This document shows, piece after piece, positions 28,433-36,705 of a stretch of 64,000 nucleotides of DNA (its first letter is position 1; each line of letters opens with the position of its first letter). Location: positions 45,556-109,555 of the forward strand of contig NZ_CABPSB010000019.1 of the NCBI RefSeq assembly GCF_902459655.1. Direction: 5' to 3'. Under the pieces are notes generated by a model that saw only the letters and a list, made by a program, of their open reading frames with translations, was not told the origin of the DNA and did no database searches. Position numbers and translations under genes: made by a program. Origin of the DNA: Pandoraea anhela. GTDB taxonomy: Bacteria; Pseudomonadota; Gammaproteobacteria; Burkholderiales; Burkholderiaceae.

Positions 28433-29701
28433 TCACGACTGCACCACGCCGAGACGATGCGCGACCACATCGAGCAACACTTCGGCGCCGCGCACGAGCT
28501 GATCGTCCTCGGTATGCTCGCGCGGGTTATGGCTGATGCCGCCCCGGCTGGGCACGAAGATCATCGCGGCCGGGGCGATGCGCGCGATCATCTGCGCGTC
28601 GTGCCCTGCGCCCGACGTCATGCGCTTGTACGACAGCCCCATGCGCCTGACGCTGGCTTCGATGGCGTGCGTCAGTTCGGCGTCGAAGACCACTGGCGGG
28701 AAGCGCGCCAGACGTTCCGTCGATACGCGCACCCCCTCTTCGGCGGCCGTCTTCATCAGGAAGTCGGCCAGACGCGCTTCACTCTCGCACAAACGCTGCT
28801 CGTCGGGATCGCGCATGTCGACGGTGAACACGGCACGGCGCGCAATCACGTTGATGACACCTGGCTCGAACCGCATCGTGCCGACGGTGGCGAGCGTGGT
28901 GCCCGACTCGACAGCGATGCGACGCAGCTCGGCCACCGTGGCGGCGGCGACGTAACCGGCATCGTGACGCAAACGCGTCGGCGTCGTCCCCGCGTGGTTG
29001 GCATTGCCCTGCACGGTAATCTGCTGCCACGAGATGCCCTGCAAATTCTCGACGACGCCGATTTCCAACCCTTCCGCTTCGAGGATCGGCCCTTGCTCGA
29101 TATGCAGTTCGAGGTATTCGTGCGGCACGAGCGTGCCCGGCGTCATGTCGCCGGCGTAGCCGATACGCACAAGTTCGTCACCAAGACGAGCGCCGTCCGT
29201 GCCGATGGCGTCGAGCGCTTCCTCCAGCGGCAGACCGCCCGCGTGGACCAGCGAGCCCATCATGTCGGGGTGAAAACGTGCCCCTTCCTCGTTGGTGAAC
29301 GCCGCCACGGTGATCGGGCGCGACGGCTCGATGCCGGCGTCGCGAAACGCACGAATGACGGCCAGACCGCCGAGCACGCCGTAGCAACCGTCCAGCGCAC
29401 CGGCATTGACCACGGTATCGATGTGCGAGCCCATCATCAGCGGGCGCGGCATCTGACCCGTTGTGCCCTTCGCGCACGGCAGCGTGCCGAAAATGTTGCC
29501 GATGCGATCGATCTGCACGTCGAGATCGAGGTCGCGCATCCACGCGACGACCTGATCGCGGCCGGCTTTTTCGTCGTCCGAGAGGGCGACCCGGGTCCGT
29601 CCGCCCGCAACGGGATCGGCGCCGATGTCACCGAGTTCGCGCAGTTGTTGGAGCAGGACGGCGCCGTGCAGACGGAGCGGGGAAGTTTTCGTGTCGGACA
29701 T
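28433..29701 (-). CDS. Zn-dependent hydrolase, N-carbamoyl-L-amino acid hydrolase/allantoate amidohydrolase family
   Basis: A 422-aa M20C-type hydrolase. Zinc ligands sit in GSHIDTVVNAGALDGCYG and FTNEEGARFH, and the dimerisation/substrate region includes QGNANHAGTTP. Members open N-carbamoyl amino acids, ureidoglycolate or allantoate. It is the first gene of the three-gene minus unit and is divergent from an Lrp/AsnC regulator. The ATG at 29701 (MSDTKTSPLRLHG) is preferred over one nine codons upstream because the extra residues are not family-like. Confidence 0.9.
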   Translation of the reverse strand: MSDTKTSPLRLHGAVLLQQLRELGDIGADPVAGGRTRVALSDDEKAGRDQVVAWMRDLDLDVQIDRIGNIFGTLPCAKGTTGQMPRPLMMGSHIDTVVNAGALDGCYGVLGGLAVIRAFRDAGIEPSRPITVAAFTNEEGARFHPDMMGSLVHAGGLPLEEALDAIGTDGARLGDELVRIGYAGDMTPGTLVPHEYLELHIEQGPILEAEGLEIGVVENLQGISWQQITVQGNANHAGTTPTRLRHDAGYVAAATVAELRRIAVESGTTLATVGTMRFEPGVINVIARRAVFTVDMRDPDEQRLCESEARLADFLMKTAAEEGVRVSTERLARFPPVVFDAELTHAIEASVRRMGLSYKRMTSGAGHDAQMIARIAPAAMIFVPSRGGISHNPREHTEDDQLVRGAEVLLDVVAHRLGVVQS

Positions 29702-29898
29702 GAGGCGATCGGTCGTTCTTGTAGGCATCGGCAGGCATGACGCGCATTGCGCCGGGATGACACCGCGCGGCTGTTGCCCGCACCGGGCTTCGGAAGGTTG
29801 CCGCTAGCGGAGTATCATCGATGAGACCGAATAATATTCCGGCGCGCGCGTACGATTTACGCGTTTTCGGCGTCTCAAACGAACTTTTATTGCGCACC

Positions 29899-30372
29899 AT
29901 GAGCCTCGACAGCTACGACATCGCCTTGCTCGCGGCGATTCAACAAGATGCGACGACACCCCAGCACGCGCTGGGCGCGCAGATCAGTCTCTCGTCCGCT
30001 GCGGTGAACCGGCGACTGAAGAAGCTCGCCGACGAAGGCGTGACGCGCAAGACGGTGTCGCTGGTCGACCCCGAGCGCGTGGGCTATGCGCTCACGATCA
30101 TCACGGAGGTCGAGGTCGAGAACGAACGGCTCGACCTGCTCGACGCCATGAAGCGCAGCTTCCTCGCCTGCCCGCAGGTACAGCAGTGTTACTACGTCGC
30201 GGGCGAATGCGACTTCGTGGTGATCATGGTGGTGCAGAACATGGCGCAGTACACGGCGCTCACGCGCACCCTCTTCTTCGAGAGCAATAACGTCAAGCGC
30301 TTCAAGACGCTCGTCTCGATGAGCAACGTCAAAGTCGGGCTGGAAGTACCGCTGGACGCCGTCGCGGACTGA
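29899..30372 (+). CDS. Lrp/AsnC-family regulator
   Basis: A 157-aa regulator with an N-terminal helix-turn-helix (TTPQHALGAQISLSSAAVNR) and a C-terminal RAM ligand domain (about residues 65-150, VQQCYYVAGECDFVVIMVV). Lrp-type proteins sense amino acids. It is divergent from the hydrolase, ammonia-lyase and amidohydrolase genes and is the likely regulator of that unit, with diaminopropionate or a related amino acid as possible effector (inference). It converges closely with the HD gene. Confidence 0.9.
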   Translation: MSLDSYDIALLAAIQQDATTPQHALGAQISLSSAAVNRRLKKLADEGVTRKTVSLVDPERVGYALTIITEVEVENERLDLLDAMKRSFLACPQVQQCYYVAGECDFVVIMVVQNMAQYTALTRTLFFESNNVKRFKTLVSMSNVKVGLEVPLDAVAD

Positions 30373-30409
30373 ACGCTGCAACGGCGTTGCCGAAGACGGC
30401 AGGTTTGCC

Positions 30410-31108
30410 TCAGCGTGCCGGGGAGATTTCCTCGCGCAGCAGTTCGACGTAAGCGCGCATCGCCGCCACGCGTTGCTCGCCGATACGCCGGGCCGTGGCG
30501 GTCATGAGGCCGTCGTTCAGATGCAGCAGCTTCGTCTCGAAGTGATCGAGTGCGAAACGGCGGTCGTCCAGCTCACGGTGAGCGGCGAACGGATCGGCGG
30601 GGTCGTAAAGCCGCGATCCGTTGCGGCCCGCGACATAGAACGTGCGGGCGATGCCGATGGCGCCGATGGCGTCGAGACGGTCGGCGTCGCGCAGCACGAA
30701 AGCCTCGCGCGAGCGCGGCGCGATACCGGCCGAAAAGCTGTGGGCTTCGATAACGTGGGCGGTGGCCTCGACCCGCGCCGGATCCCAGCACATCGCTCGC
30801 AGCACTTCGCTGGCCTTGTCGGCAGACAGACGCGACGCCTGCGAGCGGCGCGGATCCGTCTTCTCCACGGGCACGCAGTCGTGCAGCAATGTGGCGACCG
30901 CCAGCATCTCCCGATCGAGCGCGGGCTCGTCTGCGGCAATTTCCTTCACGAGTTTCCAGACGCGAATCAGATGCGACCAGTCATGCGAGCCATCGTCGCT
31001 GTCTTGCCCGCCAGCGCGTACCCCCATCGTATCGAGTACGGCGGCAATGGTGTCGCTATACGGAAAGAAGGCTTGCAGCAGCGGATTGACGGAGTGAGTC
31101 ATGAGCAT
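30410..31108 (-). CDS. HD-domain phosphohydrolase, YedJ-like
   Basis: A 232-aa HD-superfamily protein. Metal ligands are seen as His in GSHDWSHLIRV, the HD pair in VATLLHDCVP, and Asp in LRDADRLDAIGA. The order matches the YedJ group, of uncertain physiological substrate. ATG codons at 31108 and 31102 are both possible. There is no obvious operon partner. Confidence 0.85.
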   Translation of the reverse strand: MLMTHSVNPLLQAFFPYSDTIAAVLDTMGVRAGGQDSDDGSHDWSHLIRVWKLVKEIAADEPALDREMLAVATLLHDCVPVEKTDPRRSQASRLSADKASEVLRAMCWDPARVEATAHVIEAHSFSAGIAPRSREAFVLRDADRLDAIGAIGIARTFYVAGRNGSRLYDPADPFAAHRELDDRRFALDHFETKLLHLNDGLMTATARRIGEQRVAAMRAYVELLREEISPAR

Positions 31109-31246
31109 CGGATTTCCATTACGAATACGTATGACTGACGGATTTTAGCCATTAAATCGAAATGCGGCGCATAAGACGTTGCCGTACATCGCCCCCTTTC
31201 GTTTTGCACAGGGAAACCCCCGCTTATCCTGGGGATCGCCGATTCC

Positions 31247-31270
31247 GATGCGATGCCATCGGTTCGCATC
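31247..31270. promoter_or_regulatory. Inverted repeat upstream of the GNAT-like gene
   Basis: GATGCGA (31247-31253) and TCGCATC (31264-31270) are perfect 7-base arms with a 10-base centre, about 70 bases before the start at 31340. It could be an operator. Confidence 0.35.
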
Positions 31271-31339
31271 TGGCGAGAATCTCAACAGATTGATCTGATA
31301 AAAAAAGATCCCGTTGAGCATCTTCTATGAGGCATCCAA

Positions 31340-32401
31340 ATGACGAATCCTTTTCGCACCGGTAGTCATTTCCCCGTTCCATCGAGTCATCAGGCCCCTT
31401 CGCTTCACTCCTCACAGCAACAGGTCTCTCAGCCCCCGCAAGGCACACCGACCGCACTGGCGACGCCGGCCGGCCTTCAGGGACTGTCGGCGCTGAATGC
31501 CGCGGCCCCTGGTGGCGCGCACGCAAATCCGCCAGGGCGACGCGTGCAGATCTCGTCGATCCCGAATCACCAGATCGGCCAGGCAACCCACCACCTTCAA
31601 TCGCACATGAATTGGTTTGCCCAGTCAGCCAACGGCAAGAGGCTGCCTCGCCAGCTGCGGCAATCGGCGGAGTACGAGGAATGGGGGACCCGGCACGAGG
31701 CAGCGAAAGAAGTGTTCGACATGATCCGGCAGCAGGTCCAGGACGGATCGCTCATGCCGGGCGATGCCGTACAGGTCAGTTCGGAAGGTCATATGACGGG
31801 CGTCATGACCGTGAGCGTCTCCCCGAGAGAGGAAGATATGAGGGACACGTTCTGGATCGACAACATCATCACGCACCCCGGCGCGTCGGGGGCGGGCGAG
31901 TTGCTGGTCGAGAAGGCCGTTTCCATGTCGATGAACAAAGGCTTCGGCGGCACCGTCAGACTGATGGCCCTTTCGGGTCAGGACTTCTATCAATCGGTCG
32001 GGTTCCGGGATCTCGGCGGCGGCATGATGGAGCTTCGCCCCAGCCAGAGCAACAAGTGGTCGAACGTCAACGGTACATGGCTGTTGAGCCGCCGCATGCA
32101 CAAATCGGGCCTCGTTCAGGACATCCCCCGTACCGTGCCTCAGCCGGAAGCGCAGGTGATGGCACAACTGCGACAGGCCACGCCTCAGCAGCGCATCGCC
32201 TTCGCCCTGCGCCCGAACGAGAAGCCGGAGATGATCCCGTTTGCCAATCAAATCATGCAAAGCCTTCAGCAAGCCGTCGCGGCCAACCGTCATGAGCATC
32301 CGCTCGACGTTTGCGATCGCACGCTGCGGCAATTGTGGCTCGCCAACGAGGAGCAACGACCGCTCTTCAACAAGTTGATCCGAGCGTTTGCCGTGCGCTG
32401 A
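31340..32401 (+). CDS. GNAT-like acetyltransferase with a disordered, effector-like N terminus
   Basis: A 353-aa protein I do not recognise as a named family. Residues 1-70 are rich in Ser, Gln, Pro and His with almost no charge (FRTGSHFPVPSSHQAPSLHS), as in many type III secreted effectors. Residues about 165-240 follow the GNAT pattern: WIDNIITHPGASGAGELLVE for the acetyl-CoA loop (R/Q-x-x-G-x-G/A degenerate to GASGAG) and DFYQSVGF, the usual fYxxxGF motif. A helical C-terminal part (about 265-353) has no clear match. GAGG lies 7 bases before the ATG. No secretion genes are in the window, so secretion is inference. Confidence 0.6.
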   Translation: MTNPFRTGSHFPVPSSHQAPSLHSSQQQVSQPPQGTPTALATPAGLQGLSALNAAAPGGAHANPPGRRVQISSIPNHQIGQATHHLQSHMNWFAQSANGKRLPRQLRQSAEYEEWGTRHEAAKEVFDMIRQQVQDGSLMPGDAVQVSSEGHMTGVMTVSVSPREEDMRDTFWIDNIITHPGASGAGELLVEKAVSMSMNKGFGGTVRLMALSGQDFYQSVGFRDLGGGMMELRPSQSNKWSNVNGTWLLSRRMHKSGLVQDIPRTVPQPEAQVMAQLRQATPQQRIAFALRPNEKPEMIPFANQIMQSLQQAVAANRHEHPLDVCDRTLRQLWLANEEQRPLFNKLIRAFAVR

Positions 32402-32430
32402 GACCGCACGCGACGCGGCATAACCCTTTT

Positions 32431-32478
32431 ACGCTTTGACGCTTTGACGCTTTGACGCTTTGACGCTTTGACGCTTTT
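32431..32478. repeat. 8-base tandem repeat ACGCTTTG
   Basis: Five perfect copies of ACGCTTTG run from 32431 to 32470 and a sixth (32471-32478) differs only in the last base. The array begins 30 bases after the stop of the GNAT-like gene. The unit is not a multiple of three and lies outside any supported gene. Confidence 0.9.
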
Positions 32479-32704
32479 GTGCTCGACCGGGAAGCCGCCA
32501 TCGCTTCGCGCTGTGTTCGTTCGAGGTGTCTGCGCAGCCGGCGCACGGCCGTTTTCGTGCCGCCTGCCGCGCAGGCACGATGGACGGCGATCCGTTGGTC
32601 CGTGCAGCGCTGATGATCGCTCACGAACGTTGACACTCGACAGTGAAACGATTGCCCCCGCGTTGCCGAGCGAGAGAAGCGCGTCAATAGCGGCATGAAT
32701 GACC

Positions 32705-32737
32705 TGGCGATTACACAATCGCCATATTCCGTATACT
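32705..32737 (+). promoter_or_regulatory. Palindrome and -10-like box upstream of the PLP desulfhydrase gene
   Basis: TGGCGATT (32705-32712) and AATCGCCA (32717-32724) are perfect 8-base arms around ACAC. TATACT at 32732-32737 is a good -10 element, so the palindrome overlaps the expected -35 region and could be a repressor operator. The downstream gene starts at 32866. Confidence 0.45.
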
Positions 32738-32865
32738 TTCCTACGTCGACGCGCGCTCGACTCGATTCCCGCTTGCCCGCGCGACACAAAAACTTCGGAC
32801 TCCACTCAATCGCAGTCACCAACATCGACGCGGCTGCCGAAAGGTCGGCAGCGTCAGGAGGCAGC

Positions 32866-33915
32866 ATGATCTCTTCGTTGCAATCGGCACTCGACACCTT
32901 CCCCACCGTTTCGCTGATGAGCCAGCCTACGCCCATCGTGCGTCTCACGCGGCTCGAACAGGCATGCGGCGCCCGGGCGCGAGGCATTCGCATCTTCGTC
33001 AAGCGCGACGATCTCGGCGAGACCGGCGGTGGCGGCAACAAGCTGCGCAAGCTCGCTTTCTTGCTGGGCGAAGCCCTCGCCACGAACGTCGACACCGTCG
33101 TCGCGATGGGCGGCTTGCAGTCCAATCATGCGCGCCTGAGCGCAGCGGCATGCGCCCGACTGGGATTGTCGTGCGAACTCCTGCTCGTCGACACGGTGCC
33201 GAAGCACGAGGTCGACTATCGCGAAAACGGGAATGTGCTGCTCGACCGGATTTTCGGCGCAACCATAACGTTTCTCCCTGCGCACAGCGACGCGATGAGC
33301 GTCGCGCAGGCACGCGCGGCGGAATTGTCGAGCGTGGGACGTAAGGCGATGGTCATCCCGACCGGCGGATCGTCGCCGCTCGGCGCTCTCGGATATGCCG
33401 GTTGCGCTCAGGAGATTCTCGACTACGAAGCGGCAAACGGCATTGAGTTCGGCCACATCGTCGTACCGAATGGCAGTAGCGCCACGCACGCCGGTCTGAC
33501 GGCCGGACTCCAGATCGCCGCGCGACGCGGCAAGATCGTGCGCGCGTACTCGGTCCTCCACGACCAGCCGACGACCTATGCCAAGACCGTGCAACTGATT
33601 GAAGGCGCGCTCGCCCTGCTCGGCGCAAGCGATACCCCCTTCGACGCCGCCTCGGATGTGACCGTCGACGGCAGCTATCGCGGCGACGGCTACGGCTTGC
33701 CGACCAGCGCCATGATCGATGCCGTGCAGCTGCTCGCGCGCACCGAAGGCCTGCTGCTCGACCCGGTGTATTCGGGCAAGGCGTTCTCCGGATTGCTCAG
33801 CGACATCGAAACCGGACGCCTGGGGACCGATACCGACGTGCTGTTCGTGATGACCGGCGGCACGCCCGGGCTGTTCGCCTATCGAAACACCTTCGCCCCC
33901 GACATCGCACGTTGA
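32866..33915 (+). CDS. D-cysteine desulfhydrase/ACC deaminase-family PLP enzyme
   Basis: A 349-aa fold-type II PLP enzyme. PLP Lys59 is in GGGGNKLRKL, followed by GGLQSNHARLSAAAC and GGSSPLGALGY, the motif set of D-cysteine desulfhydrase, ACC deaminase and L-cysteate sulfo-lyase. These enzymes release ammonia plus pyruvate (with sulfide or sulfite) or 2-oxobutyrate. Which substrate applies cannot be decided here. AGGAGG lies just before the ATG at 32866. It stands alone, with a palindromic promoter region upstream. Confidence 0.88.
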   Translation: MISSLQSALDTFPTVSLMSQPTPIVRLTRLEQACGARARGIRIFVKRDDLGETGGGGNKLRKLAFLLGEALATNVDTVVAMGGLQSNHARLSAAACARLGLSCELLLVDTVPKHEVDYRENGNVLLDRIFGATITFLPAHSDAMSVAQARAAELSSVGRKAMVIPTGGSSPLGALGYAGCAQEILDYEAANGIEFGHIVVPNGSSATHAGLTAGLQIAARRGKIVRAYSVLHDQPTTYAKTVQLIEGALALLGASDTPFDAASDVTVDGSYRGDGYGLPTSAMIDAVQLLARTEGLLLDPVYSGKAFSGLLSDIETGRLGTDTDVLFVMTGGTPGLFAYRNTFAPDIAR

Positions 33916-34163
33916 ACGCCCGCATCGCGGCGAAGCCCGTCGGTTGAGGATTTCAGCCTCGTTCACTACCACGCTTCGCCGCGCCAATGACGCGCATCGA
34001 TTGTTCCGTCCATGCAACTTTGAATTTCCCCGACGCGTATTTTTTGCGCCGCAGCGTGCCGATAAGATGAGCGCCACCTGTGGCAGCGCAAGCAGGAACG
34101 AGCCAGTACGGATTGCCGACACCGTCGTCGGATGACATTTGCTTTTGGATGAGAACAATCGCC

Positions 34164-34550
34164 ATGCATCGTTTCAATATTCAGTGGGTTGCGCGGGTGC
34201 TGATGTCGGCCCTTTTCCTGATCGGAGGCATTCGCAAAATTCTGGCCTTCAAGGCAACCGTCGGCTACTTCTCGGCCATCGGCCTGCCGTTCGCCGAAGT
34301 CGTCACCGCGCTGGTCATTCTGATCGAAGCCGGCGGCGCCATTGCGTTGATTCTGGGCTGGCGTCTCAAGCCGCTGGCGCTCGGTCTGGCCATCTACACC
34401 GTGGCGACCGCCTTCATCGGTCACCGCTTCTGGGTTGCCGATCCGGCGCAGTTCAGCGGCCAGTTGAACCATTTCTTCAAGAACATCGCCATCGCCGGCG
34501 GCTTCCTGCTGCTGGCCGCGCCATCGAACGCGTCTGACGCGAAGGCATAA
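34164..34550 (+). CDS. DoxX-family membrane protein
   Basis: A 128-aa protein with four hydrophobic helices (for example VARVLMSALFLIGGIRKILA and FAEVVTALVILIEAGGAIAL). LFLIGGIRKI and the helix-2 region FSAIGLPF are typical of DoxX/DUF4149-like proteins, often tied to redox or thiol stress. ATG at 34149 is a possible longer start. A strong terminator follows. Confidence 0.87.
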   Translation: MHRFNIQWVARVLMSALFLIGGIRKILAFKATVGYFSAIGLPFAEVVTALVILIEAGGAIALILGWRLKPLALGLAIYTVATAFIGHRFWVADPAQFSGQLNHFFKNIAIAGGFLLLAAPSNASDAKA

Positions 34551-34597
34551 GCCTCATTACGGTATTGCTTGGTCGCGTCGCGGCCGCAACGCCACCG

Positions 34598-34638
34598 AAA
34601 CCCCGACTGGCCGGCGGCCATCGGGGTTTCGTTTTTTT
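34598..34638 (+). terminator. Intrinsic terminator after doxX
   Basis: AAACCCCGA (34598-34606) and TCGGGGTTT (34621-34629) form a perfect 9-base stem followed by CG and seven T (34632-34638), a textbook rho-independent terminator. Confidence 0.9.
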
Positions 34639-34657
34639 AAGGGAGTGCTTAAAAAAA
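34632..34657. terminator. Second A/T hairpin overlapping the doxX terminator
   Basis: TTTTTTTAAG (34632-34641) and CTTAAAAAAA (34648-34657) are perfect 10-base arms around GGAGTG. The T run of the first terminator is the left arm. It may make termination work in both directions or insulate the response-regulator promoter. Confidence 0.5.
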
Positions 34658-34681
34658 TCGGGCGGGCGTTTTCGTGGAGAA

Positions 34682-34698
34682 TTGTCGAGTTTTGTCGA
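34682..34698 (+). promoter_or_regulatory. Direct repeat, candidate response-regulator site
   Basis: TTGTCGA occurs at 34682-34688 and 34692-34698, 10 bases apart start to start, which is one helical turn and the usual layout for OmpR-family dimers. A -10-like TACACT lies at 34727-34732. This would allow autoregulation of the two-component genes. Confidence 0.4.
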
Positions 34699-34757
34699 CT
34701 CGCCATACCGGCGTACACGAAGCCGTTACACTCCCGACATCCCGTGAAAGTCTCTCA

Positions 34758-35462
34758 ATGTCAGCCAGAATTCTCCTCGTCGAAGACGACGCCCGTCTTT
34801 CCGCACTGATTTGCGGTTATCTCCAGAAGCACGGCTATCAGGTCGAGTGCGTGCTCGACGGCGCACGTGCCGTGCAAACCATTCTGCGACGGCGTCCCGA
34901 CCTGGTCATTCTCGACGTCAACCTGCCGGGCAAGGACGGTTTCGAAATCTGCCGCGAGGCCCGTGCGCATTACCTTGGCATCGTCATCATGGTGACGGCG
35001 CGCGACGAAGAATTCGACGAAGTCCTCGGCCTCGAACTCGGTGCCGACGACTACGTGCACAAACCCGTCGAGCCACGTGTGCTGCTCGCGCGTATCAAGG
35101 CCCAACTGCGGCGCAACGAGCACCTCGCGCCGAGTCTCAATCAACCCGAGAGCATCACGATGGGCAAATGCCGTATCGATCGCAGTACGCGCTCGGTCAC
35201 GTTGCCAAACGGCAAGCAACCCGAGCTGACATCGGCCGAGTTCGACCTGCTCTGGGCGCTAGCCTGTTGCGCGGGGGAAGTCGTGACGCGCGACGCGCTG
35301 GTGAGGCAGTTGCGCGGGGTCGAGTTCGACGGGATCGACCGGTCCGTCGACGGGGGGATCTACAAGCTGCGTCGCAAGCTCAACGACGATCCCGGCGCAC
35401 CGCAATGCATCCTCACGGTGCGCGGCAAGGGCTACCAACTCAACAAATCGTGCTGGGACTGA
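34758..35462 (+). CDS. OmpR-family response regulator, RstA-like
   Basis: A 234-aa response regulator. The receiver domain has the acidic pocket at Asp10-Asp11, phospho-acceptor Asp53 (VILDVNLPGKDG) and the conserved Lys in YVHKPVEPR. A winged-helix DNA-binding domain follows from about residue 135 (ELTSAEFDLLWALA to VRGKGYQL). It is followed after 43 bases by its histidine kinase. Features resemble RstA of the RstAB pair; the signal and regulon are unknown. Confidence 0.92.
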   Translation: MSARILLVEDDARLSALICGYLQKHGYQVECVLDGARAVQTILRRRPDLVILDVNLPGKDGFEICREARAHYLGIVIMVTARDEEFDEVLGLELGADDYVHKPVEPRVLLARIKAQLRRNEHLAPSLNQPESITMGKCRIDRSTRSVTLPNGKQPELTSAEFDLLWALACCAGEVVTRDALVRQLRGVEFDGIDRSVDGGIYKLRRKLNDDPGAPQCILTVRGKGYQLNKSCWD

Positions 35463-35505
35463 CCCGACGCGACCTCACTCAAGACCGGCATCGCCGGCGC
35501 CGACG

Positions 35506-36651
35506 ATGCACACCAACAAACGCCACCCCTATCGCTACTGCCGGCTGCGATGTTTGCGGTTCCGGCGGTCCTGGACGGACACGCGCGCCGACCGGCGCCC
35601 GAGTTGGTCGCGACTGTACGTGCGCACCTACTCGAAGTTGCTTCAACTCTGCCTGATGGTGCTTGCCGTGCCTGCGCTGTTGCTGGCGATCGCCTTGCCG
35701 GCCAGCGCCTGGGAAGGCGCGTTGAACGTCACGCACTTTCTCGTGCCGTGCGTGCTCAGCACCTTGCTGTTGCCGGCGATCGTCGCCTATCGCTGGATGC
35801 GCCCGGTCTGGCTCGATCTCGTGATGGTTCGCGAGCGCGCAATCGACTTCAGCGGCGGGCGCTTTCACACACGCGCCAAGGAGTCGTACAGCGTCATCAT
35901 CGGTCCGCTTGCCCGCACGCTCAATGCGCTGGCCGAACGCATGGAGAAGCTGATCGCGACGCAACGCGATCTGACCAACGGCATCTCCCACGAGTTGCGC
36001 ACCCCGCTCGCGCGCCTGCGCTTCGCACTGGAAATCCTGCGCGATCCGACGTCGGGGCCGCAGGCTTGCGAACAGGCGCTGGCAGGCATCGATCAGGATG
36101 TCACCGAACTCGACGAACTCATCGACATGAGCCTCACTTTCGCCCGGCTCGAATACAGTTCGCTTCAGTCGAATCTCGAGGCCACCTCCGTCGCCCACTG
36201 GTTCGCCAATCAGGTACGCGACGCAACGCTGCTTTATGCCGAGCGTCAGATTACGCTGGAGTGCAATCTCGACACGTCGTGCCAGGTCGTCATGGACAAG
36301 CGGCTGATGTCGTACGCGATGCGCAATTTGCTGCGCAACGCGAGTCGCTATGCGCGATCGCGCATCGTCGTCGGGATGGCGTTGCGGCATGGAAACATCG
36401 AAGTTTACGTCGAAGACGACGGCCCCGGGATTGCGCCGGCGGACCGCACGAAAATTTTCGACGCCTTCGTGCGACTCGACCGCCGCACGGGCGGTTACGG
36501 ACTCGGGCTGGCCATCACCGAGCAGGTCATGCGCGCGCACCTTGGCAACGTCGCGGCGACCGATCCCGTGAGCCTCGGCGGTGCGCGCTTCGAAATCCGT
36601 TGGCCGGCGATCTCACCTGCGATAGTGGCGTCGCTCCCCGAGGCATCCTGA
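35506..36651 (+). CDS. Sensor histidine kinase, RstB-like
   Basis: A 381-aa inner-membrane kinase. The first 40 residues are basic; two hydrophobic segments lie at about residues 45-68 and 76-98 with almost no periplasmic loop between, so it may sense within the membrane or cytoplasm. A HAMP-like linker precedes the dimerisation domain with phospho-His162 in GISHELRTPLARLRF. The ATPase domain shows MRNLLRNASRYA (N box), VEDDGPGIAP (G1) and GGYGLGLAI (G2). It pairs with the upstream regulator. Confidence 0.9.
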   Translation: MHTNKRHPYRYCRLRCLRFRRSWTDTRADRRPSWSRLYVRTYSKLLQLCLMVLAVPALLLAIALPASAWEGALNVTHFLVPCVLSTLLLPAIVAYRWMRPVWLDLVMVRERAIDFSGGRFHTRAKESYSVIIGPLARTLNALAERMEKLIATQRDLTNGISHELRTPLARLRFALEILRDPTSGPQACEQALAGIDQDVTELDELIDMSLTFARLEYSSLQSNLEATSVAHWFANQVRDATLLYAERQITLECNLDTSCQVVMDKRLMSYAMRNLLRNASRYARSRIVVGMALRHGNIEVYVEDDGPGIAPADRTKIFDAFVRLDRRTGGYGLGLAITEQVMRAHLGNVAATDPVSLGGARFEIRWPAISPAIVASLPEAS

Positions 36652-36705
36652 CGGCGGCGGATCGTGCGCGCCGATGCGCCGGTTCGTCGCGATCCCGCCC
36701 CCACC

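Larger units (their letters stand above)
32402..32865. other. Intergenic region with repeat and palindrome
   Basis: About 464 bases between the GNAT-like gene and the PLP enzyme gene. It holds an 8-base tandem repeat (32431-32478), a perfect 8-base-arm palindrome (32705-32724) and a -10-like TATACT. Several reading frames are open here but none looks like a protein. Confidence 0.6.

Noticed and set aside
27428-29740. Plus-strand frame of 770 codons
   Set aside because: It runs antisense to the ammonia-lyase and hydrolase genes, whose catalytic motifs are intact on the minus strand.
31109-31339. Type III regulon (PIP/hrpII-type) box upstream of the effector-like gene
   Set aside because: I looked for TTCG pairs at 15-16 base spacing and found none.
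32290-32805. Minus-strand frames containing the 8-base repeat (KASKRQSV repeats)
   Set aside because: The peptide repeats arise only from reading the tandem DNA repeat; the frames overlap the GNAT-like gene and have no start signal or conserved part.
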